DNA of 55,446 bases from Aromatoleum toluvorans (GCF_012910905.1 NZ_WTVN01000033.1:1-55446), one strand, 5' to 3'; shown: positions 36,159 through 45,614, counted from the stretch's first letter. Notes: generated by a model from the sequence alone, not told the origin. Numbers and translations are program-made.

Positions 36159-38363
36159 CTACTTGCGCTGCACATCCAGCACGTCCCGCACCTCGCGAAT
36201 CAGCGTGATCGCGCGCTGCACCTGCGCGACGCCGCTCACTTCCATCGTGAAGCGCATGAACGCCGTGCCCTTCTTCGTCAGCGTATTCACGGCGACGACG
36301 TTGAGCTTCTCGCGCGACAGGACCTCGGAGATGTCGCGCAGCAGGCCCTGGCGGTCCGCCGCCTGGACCGCGATGTCGACCGGAAAGACCGATTCGCGAT
36401 TGTTGAAGGCCTTCTCGCCCCACTCGGCCTGGATCACCCGCTCGGGGTGACTCTGCACGAGGCGCTGGAAGTCCGGGCAGTCGATGCGGTGGATCGACAC
36501 GCCACGCCCGCGGGTGACGAAACCTTCGATGGCGTCGGGCGGAGCCGGCTTGCAGCAGCGTCCGAGCGAGGTCATCAGCTTTCCGACACCGACGACGAGC
36601 ACCTTGTCGTTGGAATCGTCCGCGTGGCGGCGGCCGATGACGATCTCCGGTTCCGCGACCGGGGCCTCCGGGGCCTCGCCTTCGCGCAGGGCCATCTGCA
36701 TCGCGCGCACGCCGACTTCGCCCCGGCCTGCCGCGAGGAACATCGATTCCGCGTTCTTGAAGCCCAGCTTGCCCGCCAGTTCGTCGATGTTCGCGCGCGA
36801 CTGGCGCTCGCGCTGCAGTTCGCGCGTGACGAAGCTGCGCCCGCGCGCCAGGAGCTCTTCCTCTTCCCGCTGGCTGAAGTATTGCCTGATCTTGTTGCGC
36901 GCACGGCTGGTGGCGACGTAGCTCTGCGCCGGGTTCAGCCAGTCGCGCGACGGACCGCCCTCCTTCACGACGTTGATTTCGACCGTCTGCCCGTTTTCGA
37001 GCTGCGTATTGAGCGGCACGAGATGGCCGTCGACCTTGGCGCCGCGGCAGCGGTGGCCGAGATCGGTGTGCAGACGGTAGGCGAAGTCGATCGGCGTCGC
37101 GCCGCGCGGCAGATCGACGACCTTGCCCTGCGGCGTCAGCACGTAGATGGCGTCGTCGAGCGAGGCGCGCTTGAACTTCTCGACCCAGTCCGCGGAGTCG
37201 GTGACTTCGTCGCGCCACGACAGCAGGCTGCGCAGCAGGGCGATCTTCTCGTCGTAGTCGCTGCCGTGGCCCTTGGCGCCTTCCTTGTAGCGCCAGTGCG
37301 CGGCCACGCCGAGTTCCGCGTGGCGGTGCATCTCGTGCGTGCGGATCTGCACTTCGAGGGCGCGCCCGTCCCCCGCCAGCACCGCGGTGTGCAGGGACTG
37401 GTAGTTGTTGCCCTTGGGATTCGTGATGTAGTCGTCGAATTCCTGGCCGATCGGCTGCCATAGCTGGTTCACGATGCCCAGCACCGTGTAGCAGTCGCGC
37501 ACGTTGTCGACGAGCACCCGCAACGCGCGGATGTCGTACACCTGCGAGAAGTCGAGCCGCTTGGCGCGCATCTTGTTGTAGATGCTGTAGATGTGCTTCG
37601 GCCGCCCGTAGACCTCGGCCTCGATGCCGACCGCCGCGATCTCCTTCTGCAGCCGCTCGATCGAGGCCTGGATGAACTCCTCGCGCTCGACGCGGCGCTC
37701 GTCGAGCATCTTCGCGATGCGCTTGTAGGTGTCCGGCTCGAGGAAGCGGAAGGACAGGTCCTCGAGTTCCCACTTGAGCTGCCACACCCCCAGGCGATTC
37801 GCCAGCGGCGCGTAGATGTCCAGGCTCTCGCGCGCGACATCGACGCGCACATCGACTTTCTGCTCGGTGAAATAGCGCAGCGTCTGGGTGCGCGACGCGA
37901 GCCGCAGCAGCACGACGCGGATGTCCTCGACCATCGCGAGCAGCATCTTGCGCAGGACTTCGGTCTGGGCACGGATTTCGGGCGCCGTGGCGGTCGCGGT
38001 CATGCGCGTGAGCAGGCGCAGGCCGTTGAGGCGGCACAATCCGTCGACGAGCTTCGCCGCGGGATCGCCGAATTTTTCGGCGATCCTGTCCGTGGCTTCC
38101 TTGATGTAGTCCCCGACCGCGAACAGGATCGCCGCGACCCGCGTCTCGACGTCCAGGCGCAGCGAAGCGACGATCAGTGCCATGCCGATCGCGTGGGTCC
38201 AGACCGATTCGCCGGTGCCGAGGAAGTGCCCTTCATAGACCCCCTCGGCAAGCGCAACGGCTTCGACGATGGCCGCGCGCTCTTCGGCGCTGAGCCCTTC
38301 GGCGAGCAGGTCGATGGGAGCCGCGGATTCGGACTGGGAGATGGCGTGGGTGACGGAAACCAT
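36159..38363 (-). CDS. relA: GTP pyrophosphokinase RelA (synthetase-type)
   Basis: Ribosome-associated (p)ppGpp synthetase of 734 residues. The N-terminal hydrolase-like domain is degenerate: the HD pair is replaced by VGDY at about 83-86. The synthetase domain (about 240-350) carries EFDD at 308-311, the acidic ExDD form of monofunctional RelA. A TGS domain near 400-455 (VYVLTPQGKVVDLPRGATPIDFAYRLH) and a C-terminal ACT domain (about 655-730) complete it. The ATG at 38363 (MVSVTH) suits the family. An upstream ATG at 38414 adds an unrelated stretch. Confidence 0.94.
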   Translation of the reverse strand: MVSVTHAISQSESAAPIDLLAEGLSAEERAAIVEAVALAEGVYEGHFLGTGESVWTHAIGMALIVASLRLDVETRVAAILFAVGDYIKEATDRIAEKFGDPAAKLVDGLCRLNGLRLLTRMTATATAPEIRAQTEVLRKMLLAMVEDIRVVLLRLASRTQTLRYFTEQKVDVRVDVARESLDIYAPLANRLGVWQLKWELEDLSFRFLEPDTYKRIAKMLDERRVEREEFIQASIERLQKEIAAVGIEAEVYGRPKHIYSIYNKMRAKRLDFSQVYDIRALRVLVDNVRDCYTVLGIVNQLWQPIGQEFDDYITNPKGNNYQSLHTAVLAGDGRALEVQIRTHEMHRHAELGVAAHWRYKEGAKGHGSDYDEKIALLRSLLSWRDEVTDSADWVEKFKRASLDDAIYVLTPQGKVVDLPRGATPIDFAYRLHTDLGHRCRGAKVDGHLVPLNTQLENGQTVEINVVKEGGPSRDWLNPAQSYVATSRARNKIRQYFSQREEEELLARGRSFVTRELQRERQSRANIDELAGKLGFKNAESMFLAAGRGEVGVRAMQMALREGEAPEAPVAEPEIVIGRRHADDSNDKVLVVGVGKLMTSLGRCCKPAPPDAIEGFVTRGRGVSIHRIDCPDFQRLVQSHPERVIQAEWGEKAFNNRESVFPVDIAVQAADRQGLLRDISEVLSREKLNVVAVNTLTKKGTAFMRFTMEVSGVAQVQRAITLIREVRDVLDVQRK

Positions 38364-38653
38364 GTGCGGATTATCCCATACGGCCAGCCGAACACGGCAT
38401 GCAGCACGCCACAATCGCGCCTTGTGAGATCATCGGGCCCGACAGCTGCGTCCGTCCGCACCGATGATGAAAGAAACCCACCCCACCCCCTGCTGCCTCC
38501 TCGCCCTCGCGGTGCTCTTCGGCATCGGCGGCAACAACACCTTCGCCGCCATCGCGCTTGCGACGCCCCCCGATTCCTTCACCCCGATCGCGACGATCGG
38601 GCCGGTGTTCGCAGGCACCGCGTCGGCCCCCCGCGGGCCCCGGCGCTGACGGC

Positions 38654-39469
38654 ATGTTCGGCATACTCGAACGTTTTCGCCGGTGGCGCCGGGAGCGTCG
38701 CACCAACGCGGTGTCGATTTCGGACGAGATGTGGGATCGCGCCGAAGCACGCCTGCCCTTTCTGGACTATCTCGAACCCGAGCAGCGCCGGCGCCTGCGC
38801 CAACTGGCGCGCGCCTTCATCGCCGAGAAGCAGTTCTACGGCGCCCACGACTTCGCGCTCAGCGACGAGGTCATCGTCACGATCGCCCTGCAGGCCTGCC
38901 TGCCGGTGCTGCGCATCGGGCTGCACGCGTATCGCGGCTGGGTCGGCGTGATCGTCTATCCGGGCGATTTCGTCATCCCGCGCAAAGTGATGGACGAGAC
39001 CGGCGTCGTGCATGAGTACGACGACGAGGTCCTCGGCGAGGCCTGGGAGGGCGGGCCGGTGCTCGTTTCCTGGCATGACGAGGCCGACGCGCCGGAAGGC
39101 GTGAACGTCGTGGTCCACGAATTCGCCCACAAGCTGGACATGGAAAACGGCGAGGTCGACGGTCTGCCCCTCCTCCCTCCGGGCATGTCGCGCAAGGCTT
39201 GGGCCGAAGCCTTCTCGACCGCCTACGAGCGCTTCTGTGCACAGGTCGATGCGGGCGTGGAAACGGTCCTCGACCCTTACGGGTCCGAAAGCCCGGGCGA
39301 GTTCTTCGCCGTGGCGTCCGAGGCGTTCTTCGAGGCGCCCTGCCTGCTCGAGGAGGATTTTCCGGCGATCTACGATCAGCTTCGGGCCTTCTACGGCGCC
39401 GATCCGGCCGAAGGCGAGCGGCGCCTCTACGGTGAACCGCCGCGCGGTGCGAACACCGGATCGCCCTGA
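38654..39469 (+). CDS. mtfA: MtfA-type zinc-dependent peptidase (DgsA anti-repressor family)
   Basis: Zinc metallopeptidase of 271 residues. The gluzincin motif HEFAH is at 155-159 in VVVHEFAHKLDMENG, and the probable third ligand Glu is in GEFFAVASEAFFE. In E. coli, MtfA binds the glucose regulator Mlc, but Mlc is not visible here. The long upstream open frame is non-family, and ATG 38654 (MFGILERFRRW) is the usual start. The 290 bp between it and divergent relA carry no supported gene. Confidence 0.9.
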   Translation: MFGILERFRRWRRERRTNAVSISDEMWDRAEARLPFLDYLEPEQRRRLRQLARAFIAEKQFYGAHDFALSDEVIVTIALQACLPVLRIGLHAYRGWVGVIVYPGDFVIPRKVMDETGVVHEYDDEVLGEAWEGGPVLVSWHDEADAPEGVNVVVHEFAHKLDMENGEVDGLPLLPPGMSRKAWAEAFSTAYERFCAQVDAGVETVLDPYGSESPGEFFAVASEAFFEAPCLLEEDFPAIYDQLRAFYGADPAEGERRLYGEPPRGANTGSP

Positions 39470-39770
39470 GCCAACACAAGCGGATTCGCGCGCGGCCCTG
39501 TGCCGGCGGAGTTTTCCGAACGGCCGGGCCGTTTCCCAATTTTCCCCAACAGGGAAATTGTTTTGCACGAAAATGCCATTAGGATTAAACGGCGTATGCT
39601 GAACAAGCAGAATTCCTTTGAATCCGCGCCAGGCAAGGCTTTCGTCGATCGTTGAAAAACCTGCAGACGAAATCCGATTGCGATTCCCGGGTGGCCGGTC
39701 TAAGCTGGAATCGCTGCATCGGAAGGCGCAGCCTGCTGTTCGTTCGACTCAAATCCCGGAGGACGATTCA
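39470..39770. other. Non-coding leader region before the host-attachment-family gene
   Basis: A 301-bp gap without a supported gene. It is markedly more AT-rich around 39537-39600 than its surroundings. It contains an imperfect hairpin CAATTTTCCC...GGGAAATTG (about 39537-39560) and a short ACGGCC-G-GGCCGT palindrome near 39521-39533. A promoter for the downstream gene probably lies here, followed by a leader of 150 nt or more. I cannot identify a known riboswitch. Confidence 0.4.
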
Positions 39771-40211
39771 ATGGCGATTACCTGGATTCTGGTTGCCAAT
39801 GCCAGCCTGGCCAAACTTTACGCGAATCTCGGTCCCAACAAGGGCCTGACGCTGGTTAAGGAGCTGATCCACCCCGAAAGTCGACAGAAAAATTCCGACC
39901 TCGTAACCGATCGCGCCGGCGCCTCGCCCTCGGCAGGCAACGGTTCCGGCTCGAAACAGCCCCAGACGGTGCCGAAGACGCACGAGGCCAAGGTATTTGC
40001 CCAGGAGATTGCACAAGAGCTGTACAAAGGACGAGCCACGAACGCGTTCGGGCGGGCCATTGTCATTGCGCCGCCCTCATTCATGGGGATGCTCAACGCA
40101 GTGCTCGACAGTCCGACCGCACAGTTGATTACGGACCGCTTCGAAAAGGACTACACGAAGGAACCCGAGCCGGTGCTGCGAGAACGTCTCGCGTCGTGCC
40201 TGTTCGTCTGA
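39771..40211 (+). CDS. Host attachment protein family (PF10116-like)
   Basis: A soluble 146-residue protein. The opening TWILVANASLAKLYAN and the segments VFAQEIAQELYKGRATNAFGR, IVIAPPSFMGML and ITDRFEKDYTKEPEPVLRERL are typical of the family named host attachment protein after plant-associated bacteria. The fold resembles archaeal release-factor-like domains, and the role is unproved. GGAGGA lies 9 nt before ATG 39771, a strong ribosome site that decides the start. It is a single-gene unit with a long leader and a strong terminator, suggesting its own regulation. Confidence 0.8.
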   Translation: MAITWILVANASLAKLYANLGPNKGLTLVKELIHPESRQKNSDLVTDRAGASPSAGNGSGSKQPQTVPKTHEAKVFAQEIAQELYKGRATNAFGRAIVIAPPSFMGMLNAVLDSPTAQLITDRFEKDYTKEPEPVLRERLASCLFV

Positions 40212-40230
40212 TACCGACCGATTCTTCGAG

Positions 40231-40308
40231 CGTCTCTCTTCAGGAGACGATGGGGCCGCGATAAGCGGCCCCGAAGAGCAGCGGGGCGCTTGGCGCCCCG
40301 CTTTTTTT
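40231..40308 (+). terminator. Three tandem hairpins ending in a strong Rho-independent terminator
   Basis: After the host-attachment gene come CGTCTC/GAGACG (40231-40249), GGGGCCGC/GCGGCCCC (40252-40272) and GCGGGGCGC/GCGCCCCGC (40281-40301). The last has a 3-nt loop and seven T residues (40302-40308) and is a textbook terminator. The first two stems lack T-runs and may stabilise the 3' end. Confidence 0.88.
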
Positions 40309-40333
40309 GCCTGCACTGCCGCGCAGAACCGGT

Positions 40334-40819
40334 TCAGTGATGCCACTGACCTCCACTGAAATGCATCCGCTGGGCGTTCTCCATTTCCATCATGGTCATG
40401 AAGTCGCTGCGGCTCATCTGGAAGATCTTCTCGTGGTCGCCTGACTCGAAATAGATTTCTTCCTGATCGGCAAGATTCTCCTCGACGATCATGCGCATGC
40501 CATAGGCAGCGCCCAGCGGCGGAACAGCGCCGGCTTCGCAATCGATGAACAGTCTGGACAGTTCCGGCTCGCTCGCGAGACGCAACTCGCGATGCATCGC
40601 CTTGCTCAGGATGCCCAGCTGCACGTGCTGGGTCGACGGCAACACCGCCATCAGGTAGCCGTGGTCGTCTTCGAGCACGACCGACTTGGCGAGGCTGCCC
40701 GCCGGGATGCGCGCGAGGTGCGCGGTATCCAGGCTATTCCGGGAGTGGGGATGCGTGAGCACGTCGTAGCGCAAGCCGTGCTCCATCATGAATTCGTGGA
40801 CCTTCGACGGGATTGCCAT
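40334..40819 (-). CDS. YbaK/aminoacyl-tRNA deacylase-like protein
   Basis: A 161-residue protein with the YbaK/ProX editing-domain layout. It opens MAIPSKVHEFMMEHGLRYDVLTHPHS and has the conserved Lys in AGSLAKSVVLEDDHGYLMAVLP and a later GAVPPLGAAYGMRMIVEENL. The family hydrolyses mischarged tRNAs, but specificity varies and is not deducible here. AGGAG lies at good distance before ATG 40819. The C-terminal tail (about 130-161, SDFMTMMEMENAQRMHF) is not part of the core domain. Confidence 0.85.
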   Translation of the reverse strand: MAIPSKVHEFMMEHGLRYDVLTHPHSRNSLDTAHLARIPAGSLAKSVVLEDDHGYLMAVLPSTQHVQLGILSKAMHRELRLASEPELSRLFIDCEAGAVPPLGAAYGMRMIVEENLADQEEIYFESGDHEKIFQMSRSDFMTMMEMENAQRMHFSGGQWHH

Positions 40820-41006
40820 GGCAGCTTCTCCTGATGTGACGTGCGGGCAATTCTTCTTGCGATCGCCCTTCAGCGGAATAACGGAATCCGGAAATCCTCC
40901 CCGCGGCGCCCCTTCGCATTCGCCGACATTTCATTTTAGGCCGTGGCCCTCGACCTTGCAGGCTCTGGGGTCTGCCGCCCCCATGCGGCGCTTTCCGTGC
41001 GCCGCC

Positions 41007-41576
41007 TCAGTGTCCGGTCGTTCCGGCAGCGGGCCAGAATTTCAGCACCGTGTAGTGCGCGCCATCCTGCGCGAGGTCGGACTCGATGAGGGCGAACGTC
41101 CGCACGGACCATTCGATGGGGGGATCGATGTCCGACGCGGGCAGTTCGCCGCGCGCGTTGCGCAGCAGGGTGACGTGCGCGGAAAACTTGCGCCGCTCGA
41201 CCGGAAAACCGGCATCGGCCAGGGCGGCGTTGAGCTGTGACACCAGCGACTCCAGTTCGGGTGGCTGCACGCTCGCGCCGGCCCACACGATATGGTTGTG
41301 CCGCCAGGCCGCAATACGATCGACCACCAGCGCAAACGGAGCGAAGTCGACCTTGTCCGCACACGCGAGCAAGTCTTCGAGCCGCTCGCGCGGCATGTCG
41401 CCGATGAAGGCGAGTGTCAGGTGCAGGGTGTCGCGGCGCATGCGGCGGCCGCCCGTCGTGGCGTGGGCGCGCTCGCCTTCCCGGTGCAGCCGGCGCGCGA
41501 TCGCGGGCGCGGGCCACAGGGCGAAGAACACCCGCGTGCGCCGGGACGCGGACGACGGGTCAGGCGGCCGCGTCAT
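41007..41576 (-). CDS. thpR: RNA 2',3'-cyclic phosphodiesterase ThpR (2H superfamily)
   Basis: 2H phosphoesterase of 189 residues, formerly called 2'-5' RNA ligase. The two HxT motifs are H52-L-T54 in [10 protein letters not shown] and H134-V-T136 in SAHVTLLRN, and VFFALWP at 16-22 is conserved. The start overlaps the ispF stop by 17 bp, so it forms the end of an ispD-ispF-thpR operon. The 187 bp between it and the YbaK-like gene upstream position 40819 hold no visible gene. Confidence 0.9.
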   Translation of the reverse strand: MTRPPDPSSASRRTRVFFALWPAPAIARRLHREGERAHATTGGRRMRRDTLHLTLAFIGDMPRERLEDLLACADKVDFAPFALVVDRIAAWRHNHIVWAGASVQPPELESLVSQLNAALADAGFPVERRKFSAHVTLLRNARGELPASDIDPPIEWSVRTFALIESDLAQDGAHYTVLKFWPAAGTTGH

Positions 41577-42057
41577 CCCGCACGAGCAGCGCCACGACCT
41601 GGGCCGCGATGCCTTCGCCGCGCCCCGTGAAGCCGAGCTTCTCGGTGGTCTTGCCCTTGATGTTGACCGCCGATTCCTCGATGCCGAGATCGGCCGCGAT
41701 GTTCGCCACCATCGCCGGCGCGTGCGGCAGGATCCTGGGTGCGCGGCAGATCACCGTGGCGTCGACATTCACGACCGCGAAGCCGGCGCGCCGTACAGCG
41801 GCAAAAGCCTCGCGCAGCAGCACGCGGCTGTCTGCGCCGGCATGCTGCGGGTCGGTGTCGGGAAACAGCCGGCCGATGTCGCCGAGGCCCGCCGCACCGA
41901 GCAGTGCATCGGTCAGCGCATGCAACAGCACGTCGGCGTCCGAATGTCCGAGCAGGCCGCGCTCGTAGGGAATGGTGACGCCGCCGACGATGAGCGGGCG
42001 GCCCGGCACCAGGGCATGTACGTCGAAACCCTGGCCGATGCGGAACGGAATCTTCAT
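41560..42057 (-). CDS. ispF: 2-C-methyl-D-erythritol 2,4-cyclodiphosphate synthase
   Basis: MEP-pathway enzyme that cyclises CDP-methylerythritol phosphate, 165 residues. Metal ligands are in the opening GQGFDVHAL and in [33 protein letters not shown], whose parts are spread over about 40-70. The C-terminal region with [17 protein letters not shown] is complete. It lies 1 bp after ispD and overlaps thpR, the usual ispDF pairing. Confidence 0.96.
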   Translation of the reverse strand: MKIPFRIGQGFDVHALVPGRPLIVGGVTIPYERGLLGHSDADVLLHALTDALLGAAGLGDIGRLFPDTDPQHAGADSRVLLREAFAAVRRAGFAVVNVDATVICRAPRILPHAPAMVANIAADLGIEESAVNIKGKTTEKLGFTGRGEGIAAQVVALLVRDDAAA

Positions 42058-42058
42058 G

Positions 42059-42763
42059 TCAGCACGAGCCCCTGTTCTCGAGTATCCATTCGGCCAGATG
42101 CAGATCGAGCGGATAGGTCACCTTCAGGTTGGTGGCATCCCCCTCGACCAGACGGGGCCGCAGGCCGGCGGCTTCGATCGCGCTGGCCTCATCGGTGACG
42201 TTGGTGGCCGCCTCGAGCGCACGGCGCAGCATCACGTAGCGGAACATCTGCGGCGTCTGCGCCTGCCACAGGCTGTCGCGCGGGACGGTCTCGAGCACAT
42301 GGCGGTGCGCGTCGGCGCGCTTGAGCGTGTCCGCAACCGGAACCGCGAGCAGGCCGCCGACTTCGTCGTGCGCAAGCTCGCGGACGAGCTTCTCGATGTG
42401 CCAGCGCGCCAGGCACGGCCGCGCTGCATCGTGCACCAGCACCCAGTCCGACTGCTCCGCCTCGTGCACGATCGCGCGCAGGCCGCCGAGCACGCTGTCC
42501 GCCCGCGTCGCGCCGCCGCAGAACAGCGGCACCAGTTTCGGGCCGAGATCGGACCAGTCGTAACGCTTCCACTCGGCATCCCCGATGGAGAGCACCACGA
42601 AGACCTTGTCGATCTCGGGCGTCGCGCACAGGACTTCGAGCGAATGGCGGATGAGCGGTTTGCCGAGCAGGTCGAGGTACTGCTTGGGCTGCGCTGCACC
42701 CATGCGGCTGCCGCTGCCGGCGGCCGGGACGATGGCGAAATGGCGGGGACGAAAATTCTGCAT
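42059..42763 (-). CDS. ispD: 2-C-methyl-D-erythritol 4-phosphate cytidylyltransferase
   Basis: MEP-pathway cytidylyltransferase of 234 residues. The nucleotide-binding opening [13 protein letters not shown] with PKQYL, then [10 protein letters not shown] and [12 protein letters not shown], are diagnostic. The frame extends upstream with an Arg-rich non-family stretch, and ATG 42763 ([12 protein letters not shown]) is the expected start. It heads the ispD-ispF-thpR operon and is divergent from the MgtC/DUF4010 gene. Confidence 0.95.
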   Translation of the reverse strand: MQNFRPRHFAIVPAAGSGSRMGAAQPKQYLDLLGKPLIRHSLEVLCATPEIDKVFVVLSIGDAEWKRYDWSDLGPKLVPLFCGGATRADSVLGGLRAIVHEAEQSDWVLVHDAARPCLARWHIEKLVRELAHDEVGGLLAVPVADTLKRADAHRHVLETVPRDSLWQAQTPQMFRYVMLRRALEAATNVTDEASAIEAAGLRPRLVEGDATNLKVTYPLDLHLAEWILENRGSC

Positions 42764-42915
42764 GGCGCGGATTCTAACCGCGCGACGCGACGCCTGGCGA
42801 CGCGCGGCGCGCCACGTGCACCGCGATGGCGATTGGAATACAGTGTGAAGCGGAAGGAAGGCGTGAAGCCGCGCCCCTGAAACCCGCGCGGCGCGCCCCG
42901 AAAGGAATGCACGAC

Positions 42916-44187
42916 ATGCCTTTTGCAAAACCGGTCGATCTCGCCCAGATCGAGGCTTTCCTGATCGCGCTCGGCATCGGCCTCCTGATCGGGCTCGAGC
43001 GCGAGCGGGTGGCGTCGGCCCGGGCCGGTGTGCGCACCTTCGGTCTGGTTGGCCTTTTTGGCGCCCTGGTCGGCATGCTCGGCGAGCACCTCGGCTCCAT
43101 CATGCCCATCGTGGTCGGCATGGCCATTGTCGGGGTGATGCTCATCGGCGCCTATCTGCGCCATCCCGATCCCGTCGACCCCGGCACGACCTCGGTCGCA
43201 GCGATGCTGGTGTGCTACTGCCTGGGCGTCGCCGTGTGGCTCGGCCATGCGATGGTCGCCGTCATCCTGGCGGTCACGACGACCATCGTGCTCTATTTCA
43301 AGACCGAGCTGCGCGGCGTGGCCACCCGCCTGGAAGCGAAGGAATGGATCTCGATCTTCCAGTTTGCGGTGCTGTCGCTCGTCATCCTGCCCTTCCTGCC
43401 CGACGAGACCTTTGACCCCTTCAACGCCATCAACCCGCGGCAGGTGTGGTGGATGGTGGTCCTGATCTCGGGCCTGAGCCTCGCCGGCTATGCCACCCTG
43501 CGCCTGATCGGGGCACGCTACGGCGCTGCCTTCGTCGGCATCGCCGGCGGGCTCGCCTCCAGCACCGCGACAACCCTCGTCTATGCGCGCGAGGCGCGCG
43601 AGGATCCCCGCTCCGCCCCGATGGCCGCGCTCGTCATCGTGCTGGCCAATCTGGTGATGATGGTCCGCGTCGCGATGATCGCGGCCGTGGTCGCTCCCGG
43701 CGTGGTCAAGTCGCTGGCCATGACGATCGCGCCCGCCCTGCTCCTCGGCGCGATCAGCCTCTTCTGGTACTGGCGCGAACAGTCCAACGGCCAGGCCTTC
43801 ATGCCCGAAACCCGTAACCCGACCGAATTGCGGGCGGCGCTGGGATTCGGCGCGGTCTATGCGGCGGTGCTGTTCATCTCGGCGTGGCTGTCAGAGATCG
43901 CCGGATCGCAGGGGATCTACGTCCTCGCGCTCGTCTCGGGCCTGACCGACATGGATGCCATCGCGCTGTCGAGCATGCGGCTCTTCACCCTCGGGAAACT
44001 GGCGCTCGACGTCACGGTGGTTGCCATCGGGCTGACCATGATCTCGAACCTCGTGTTCAAGACCGGCGTTGCCGTGGTCGTCGGGGGACGCCCGCTCGGG
44101 CTGAAGATTCTCGGTGGCATGGGCGCGGTCGCGGTGGGGCTCGGCGGCGGGATCGCCTGGTACGCATTGTCCGCCGGGCGCCTATAA
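42916..44187 (+). CDS. MgtC/SapB-DUF4010 family inner-membrane protein
   Basis: A polytopic membrane protein of 423 residues with about 11-12 helices. The N-terminal part matches the MgtC pattern (ALGIGLLIGLERER, GVRTFGLVGLFGAL). The C-terminal part is DUF4010 (GGLASSTATTLVYAREAR and VSGLTDMDAIALS). AAAGGA at 42901-42906 fits ATG 42916 better than the ATG at 42907. MgtC-type proteins are linked to magnesium limitation, but no transport function is shown for this fused form. It ends 64 bp before amrB, and a -10 match overlaps its stop. Confidence 0.85.
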   Translation: MPFAKPVDLAQIEAFLIALGIGLLIGLERERVASARAGVRTFGLVGLFGALVGMLGEHLGSIMPIVVGMAIVGVMLIGAYLRHPDPVDPGTTSVAAMLVCYCLGVAVWLGHAMVAVILAVTTTIVLYFKTELRGVATRLEAKEWISIFQFAVLSLVILPFLPDETFDPFNAINPRQVWWMVVLISGLSLAGYATLRLIGARYGAAFVGIAGGLASSTATTLVYAREAREDPRSAPMAALVIVLANLVMMVRVAMIAAVVAPGVVKSLAMTIAPALLLGAISLFWYWREQSNGQAFMPETRNPTELRAALGFGAVYAAVLFISAWLSEIAGSQGIYVLALVSGLTDMDAIALSSMRLFTLGKLALDVTVVAIGLTMISNLVFKTGVAVVVGGRPLGLKILGGMGAVAVGLGGGIAWYALSAGRL

Positions 44188-44188
44188 T
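44183..44188 (+). promoter_or_regulatory. TATAAT -10 element upstream of amrB
   Basis: A perfect TATAAT overlaps the stop codon of the preceding membrane-protein gene, 63 bp before the amrB start. A clear -35 is missing. It suggests that the amrB-amrA-amrS genes have their own promoter. Confidence 0.4.
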
Positions 44189-44251
44189 TTATCAGCATCA
44201 GTAAGCGCTGAACCACGAGTTCGGCCCGCCACCTTGCCCGAAAGGAATTCC

Positions 44252-45079
44252 ATGGCCACTGCTTCGATTCGCCCGGCTGCGGTCGCCGGTTATTTCTACC
44301 CCGACGACCCGCATGTGCTGCAAGCTCAGATCGGCGAGATGCTGTCGACCGCCGTGCCACTGGAAGCGGTATCCGCCCCCAAGGCGCTCATCGTGCCGCA
44401 CGCGGGCTACGTGTATTCCGGCCCCGTCGCCGCCAACGCCTACGCCACGGCGGCGGCGCTGCGCGACGTGGTGCGGCGCGTGGTGCTGCTGGGGCCGGCC
44501 CATCGCGTGCCGGTCGCGTCCTTCGCGCTGCCGGCGGCGCAGGTGTTTTCGACGCCGCTCGGACCCGTGCCGATCAGTCGCAAGGATTGGCTCGCCCTGC
44601 AGCAACGCGTCGACGTCGTCGTCGACGACCGCCCACATGCGCTCGAGCATTGTCTGGAAGTTCAGTTGCCCTTCCTCCAGACCATCCTCGACGCCTTCGA
44701 ACTCGTTCCGCTGCTGGTGGGCGGCGCGAGCGGCGAACAGGTCGCGGAGATCCTCGACGACCTGTGGGGCGGACCGGAGACGCTGATCGTCATCAGCTCG
44801 GATCTTTCGCACTATCACCCGTACGCGCAGGCGTGCTGCACGGATCGCAGCTCGGTGGACCAGATCCTCAAGCTGCGCACCGGCCTCGACCACAATCAGG
44901 CGTGCGGCGCGACACCGATCAACGGGCTGCTACGCGTCGCCGCCCGTCATGGCGTCGAGCCGCATCTGCTCGACCTGCGCAATTCCGGCGATACGGCGGG
45001 CGACCGCGTGAGGGTCGTCGGCTATACCAGCATCGCCTTCTGCGAATCGTCCAGCCATGCCGCTTCCGCCCGCCACTGA
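44252..45079 (+). CDS. amrB: AmmeMemoRadiSam system protein B (MEMO-like)
   Basis: A 275-residue protein of the MEMO family, related to extradiol dioxygenase class III folds. Likely metal-site residues by comparison with human MEMO1 are H50 (VPHAGYVYSG), H84 (GPAHRVP), H187 (SSDLSHYHP) and C218 (QACGATPING). AAAGGA precedes ATG 44252. Its end overlaps amrA by 23 bp. It forms the first part of the three-gene AmmeMemoRadiSam set, which is widespread but has no assigned biochemical role in bacteria. Confidence 0.93.
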   Translation: MATASIRPAAVAGYFYPDDPHVLQAQIGEMLSTAVPLEAVSAPKALIVPHAGYVYSGPVAANAYATAAALRDVVRRVVLLGPAHRVPVASFALPAAQVFSTPLGPVPISRKDWLALQQRVDVVVDDRPHALEHCLEVQLPFLQTILDAFELVPLLVGGASGEQVAEILDDLWGGPETLIVISSDLSHYHPYAQACCTDRSSVDQILKLRTGLDHNQACGATPINGLLRVAARHGVEPHLLDLRNSGDTAGDRVRVVGYTSIAFCESSSHAASARH

Positions 45080-45614
45080 GCTCGGAGAGATCCTGCTCGC
45101 ACGCGCACGCCACGCGATCGCCCACGAACTCGGCACCGAGGCCGCCGCACCGGCGGACGATCCGCGACTCGCCGAGCGCGGCGCGACCTTCGTGACCATC
45201 AAGCGCAATGGCGAACTGCGCGGCTGCATCGGCAGCGTGCGCCCGCAACGATCGCTCGGCGAAGATGTCGTAATCAATGCAGTGGCTGCCGCAACGAAGG
45301 ACCCGCGATTTCCCCCGATGTCGGGCAGCGAACTCGGCAAGGTCGCGATCGAGGTGTCGCTGCTGTCGCCGGCGGAATTCGTCGAGTTCTCCGCGGAAGA
45401 TGAGTTGATGGGCAAGCTGCGGCCCGGCATCGACGGCTTGGTGCTGTTCTCCGGCTGTCGCAGCGCGACCTTCCTGCCACAGGTGTGGGATCAGCTCCCC
45501 GAGCCGCGAAGGTTTCTCGCAGCCCTCAAGCAGAAAGCCGGACTTGCGCCGGACCGTCCCGCTCCGAACCTGATGGCGGCGACCTACACGGTGCAGAAGT
45601 GGAAGGAGCCGTGA
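45057..45614 (+). CDS. amrA: AmmeMemoRadiSam system protein A (AMMECR1 domain)
   Basis: A 185-residue AMMECR1-domain protein. The invariant LRGCIG motif is at 54-59, with a conserved Cys (C57). The later PRFPPMSGSELGKVAIEVSLLSP and GKLRPGIDGLVL blocks also match. The domain's chemistry is unknown, and the conserved Cys suggests it is reactive or metal-binding. The start lies inside amrB (23 bp overlap) and amrS begins 1 bp after its stop, so the three proteins are probably made in fixed proportion. Confidence 0.94.
   Translation: MPLPPATELGEILLARARHAIAHELGTEAAAPADDPRLAERGATFVTIKRNGELRGCIGSVRPQRSLGEDVVINAVAAATKDPRFPPMSGSELGKVAIEVSLLSPAEFVEFSAEDELMGKLRPGIDGLVLFSGCRSATFLPQVWDQLPEPRRFLAALKQKAGLAPDRPAPNLMAATYTVQKWKEP

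Noticed and set aside
38464-38649. A 61-codon plus-strand frame between relA and mtfA with a hydrophobic N-terminus
   Set aside because: It has no ribosome site and no recognisable family, and frames of this size are common by chance here. A small secreted peptide is not excluded.
38654-39469. Longer mtfA start at 38558
   Set aside because: The extra 32 residues are Pro/Arg-rich with no family similarity, and MFGILERF at 38654 is the usual opening.
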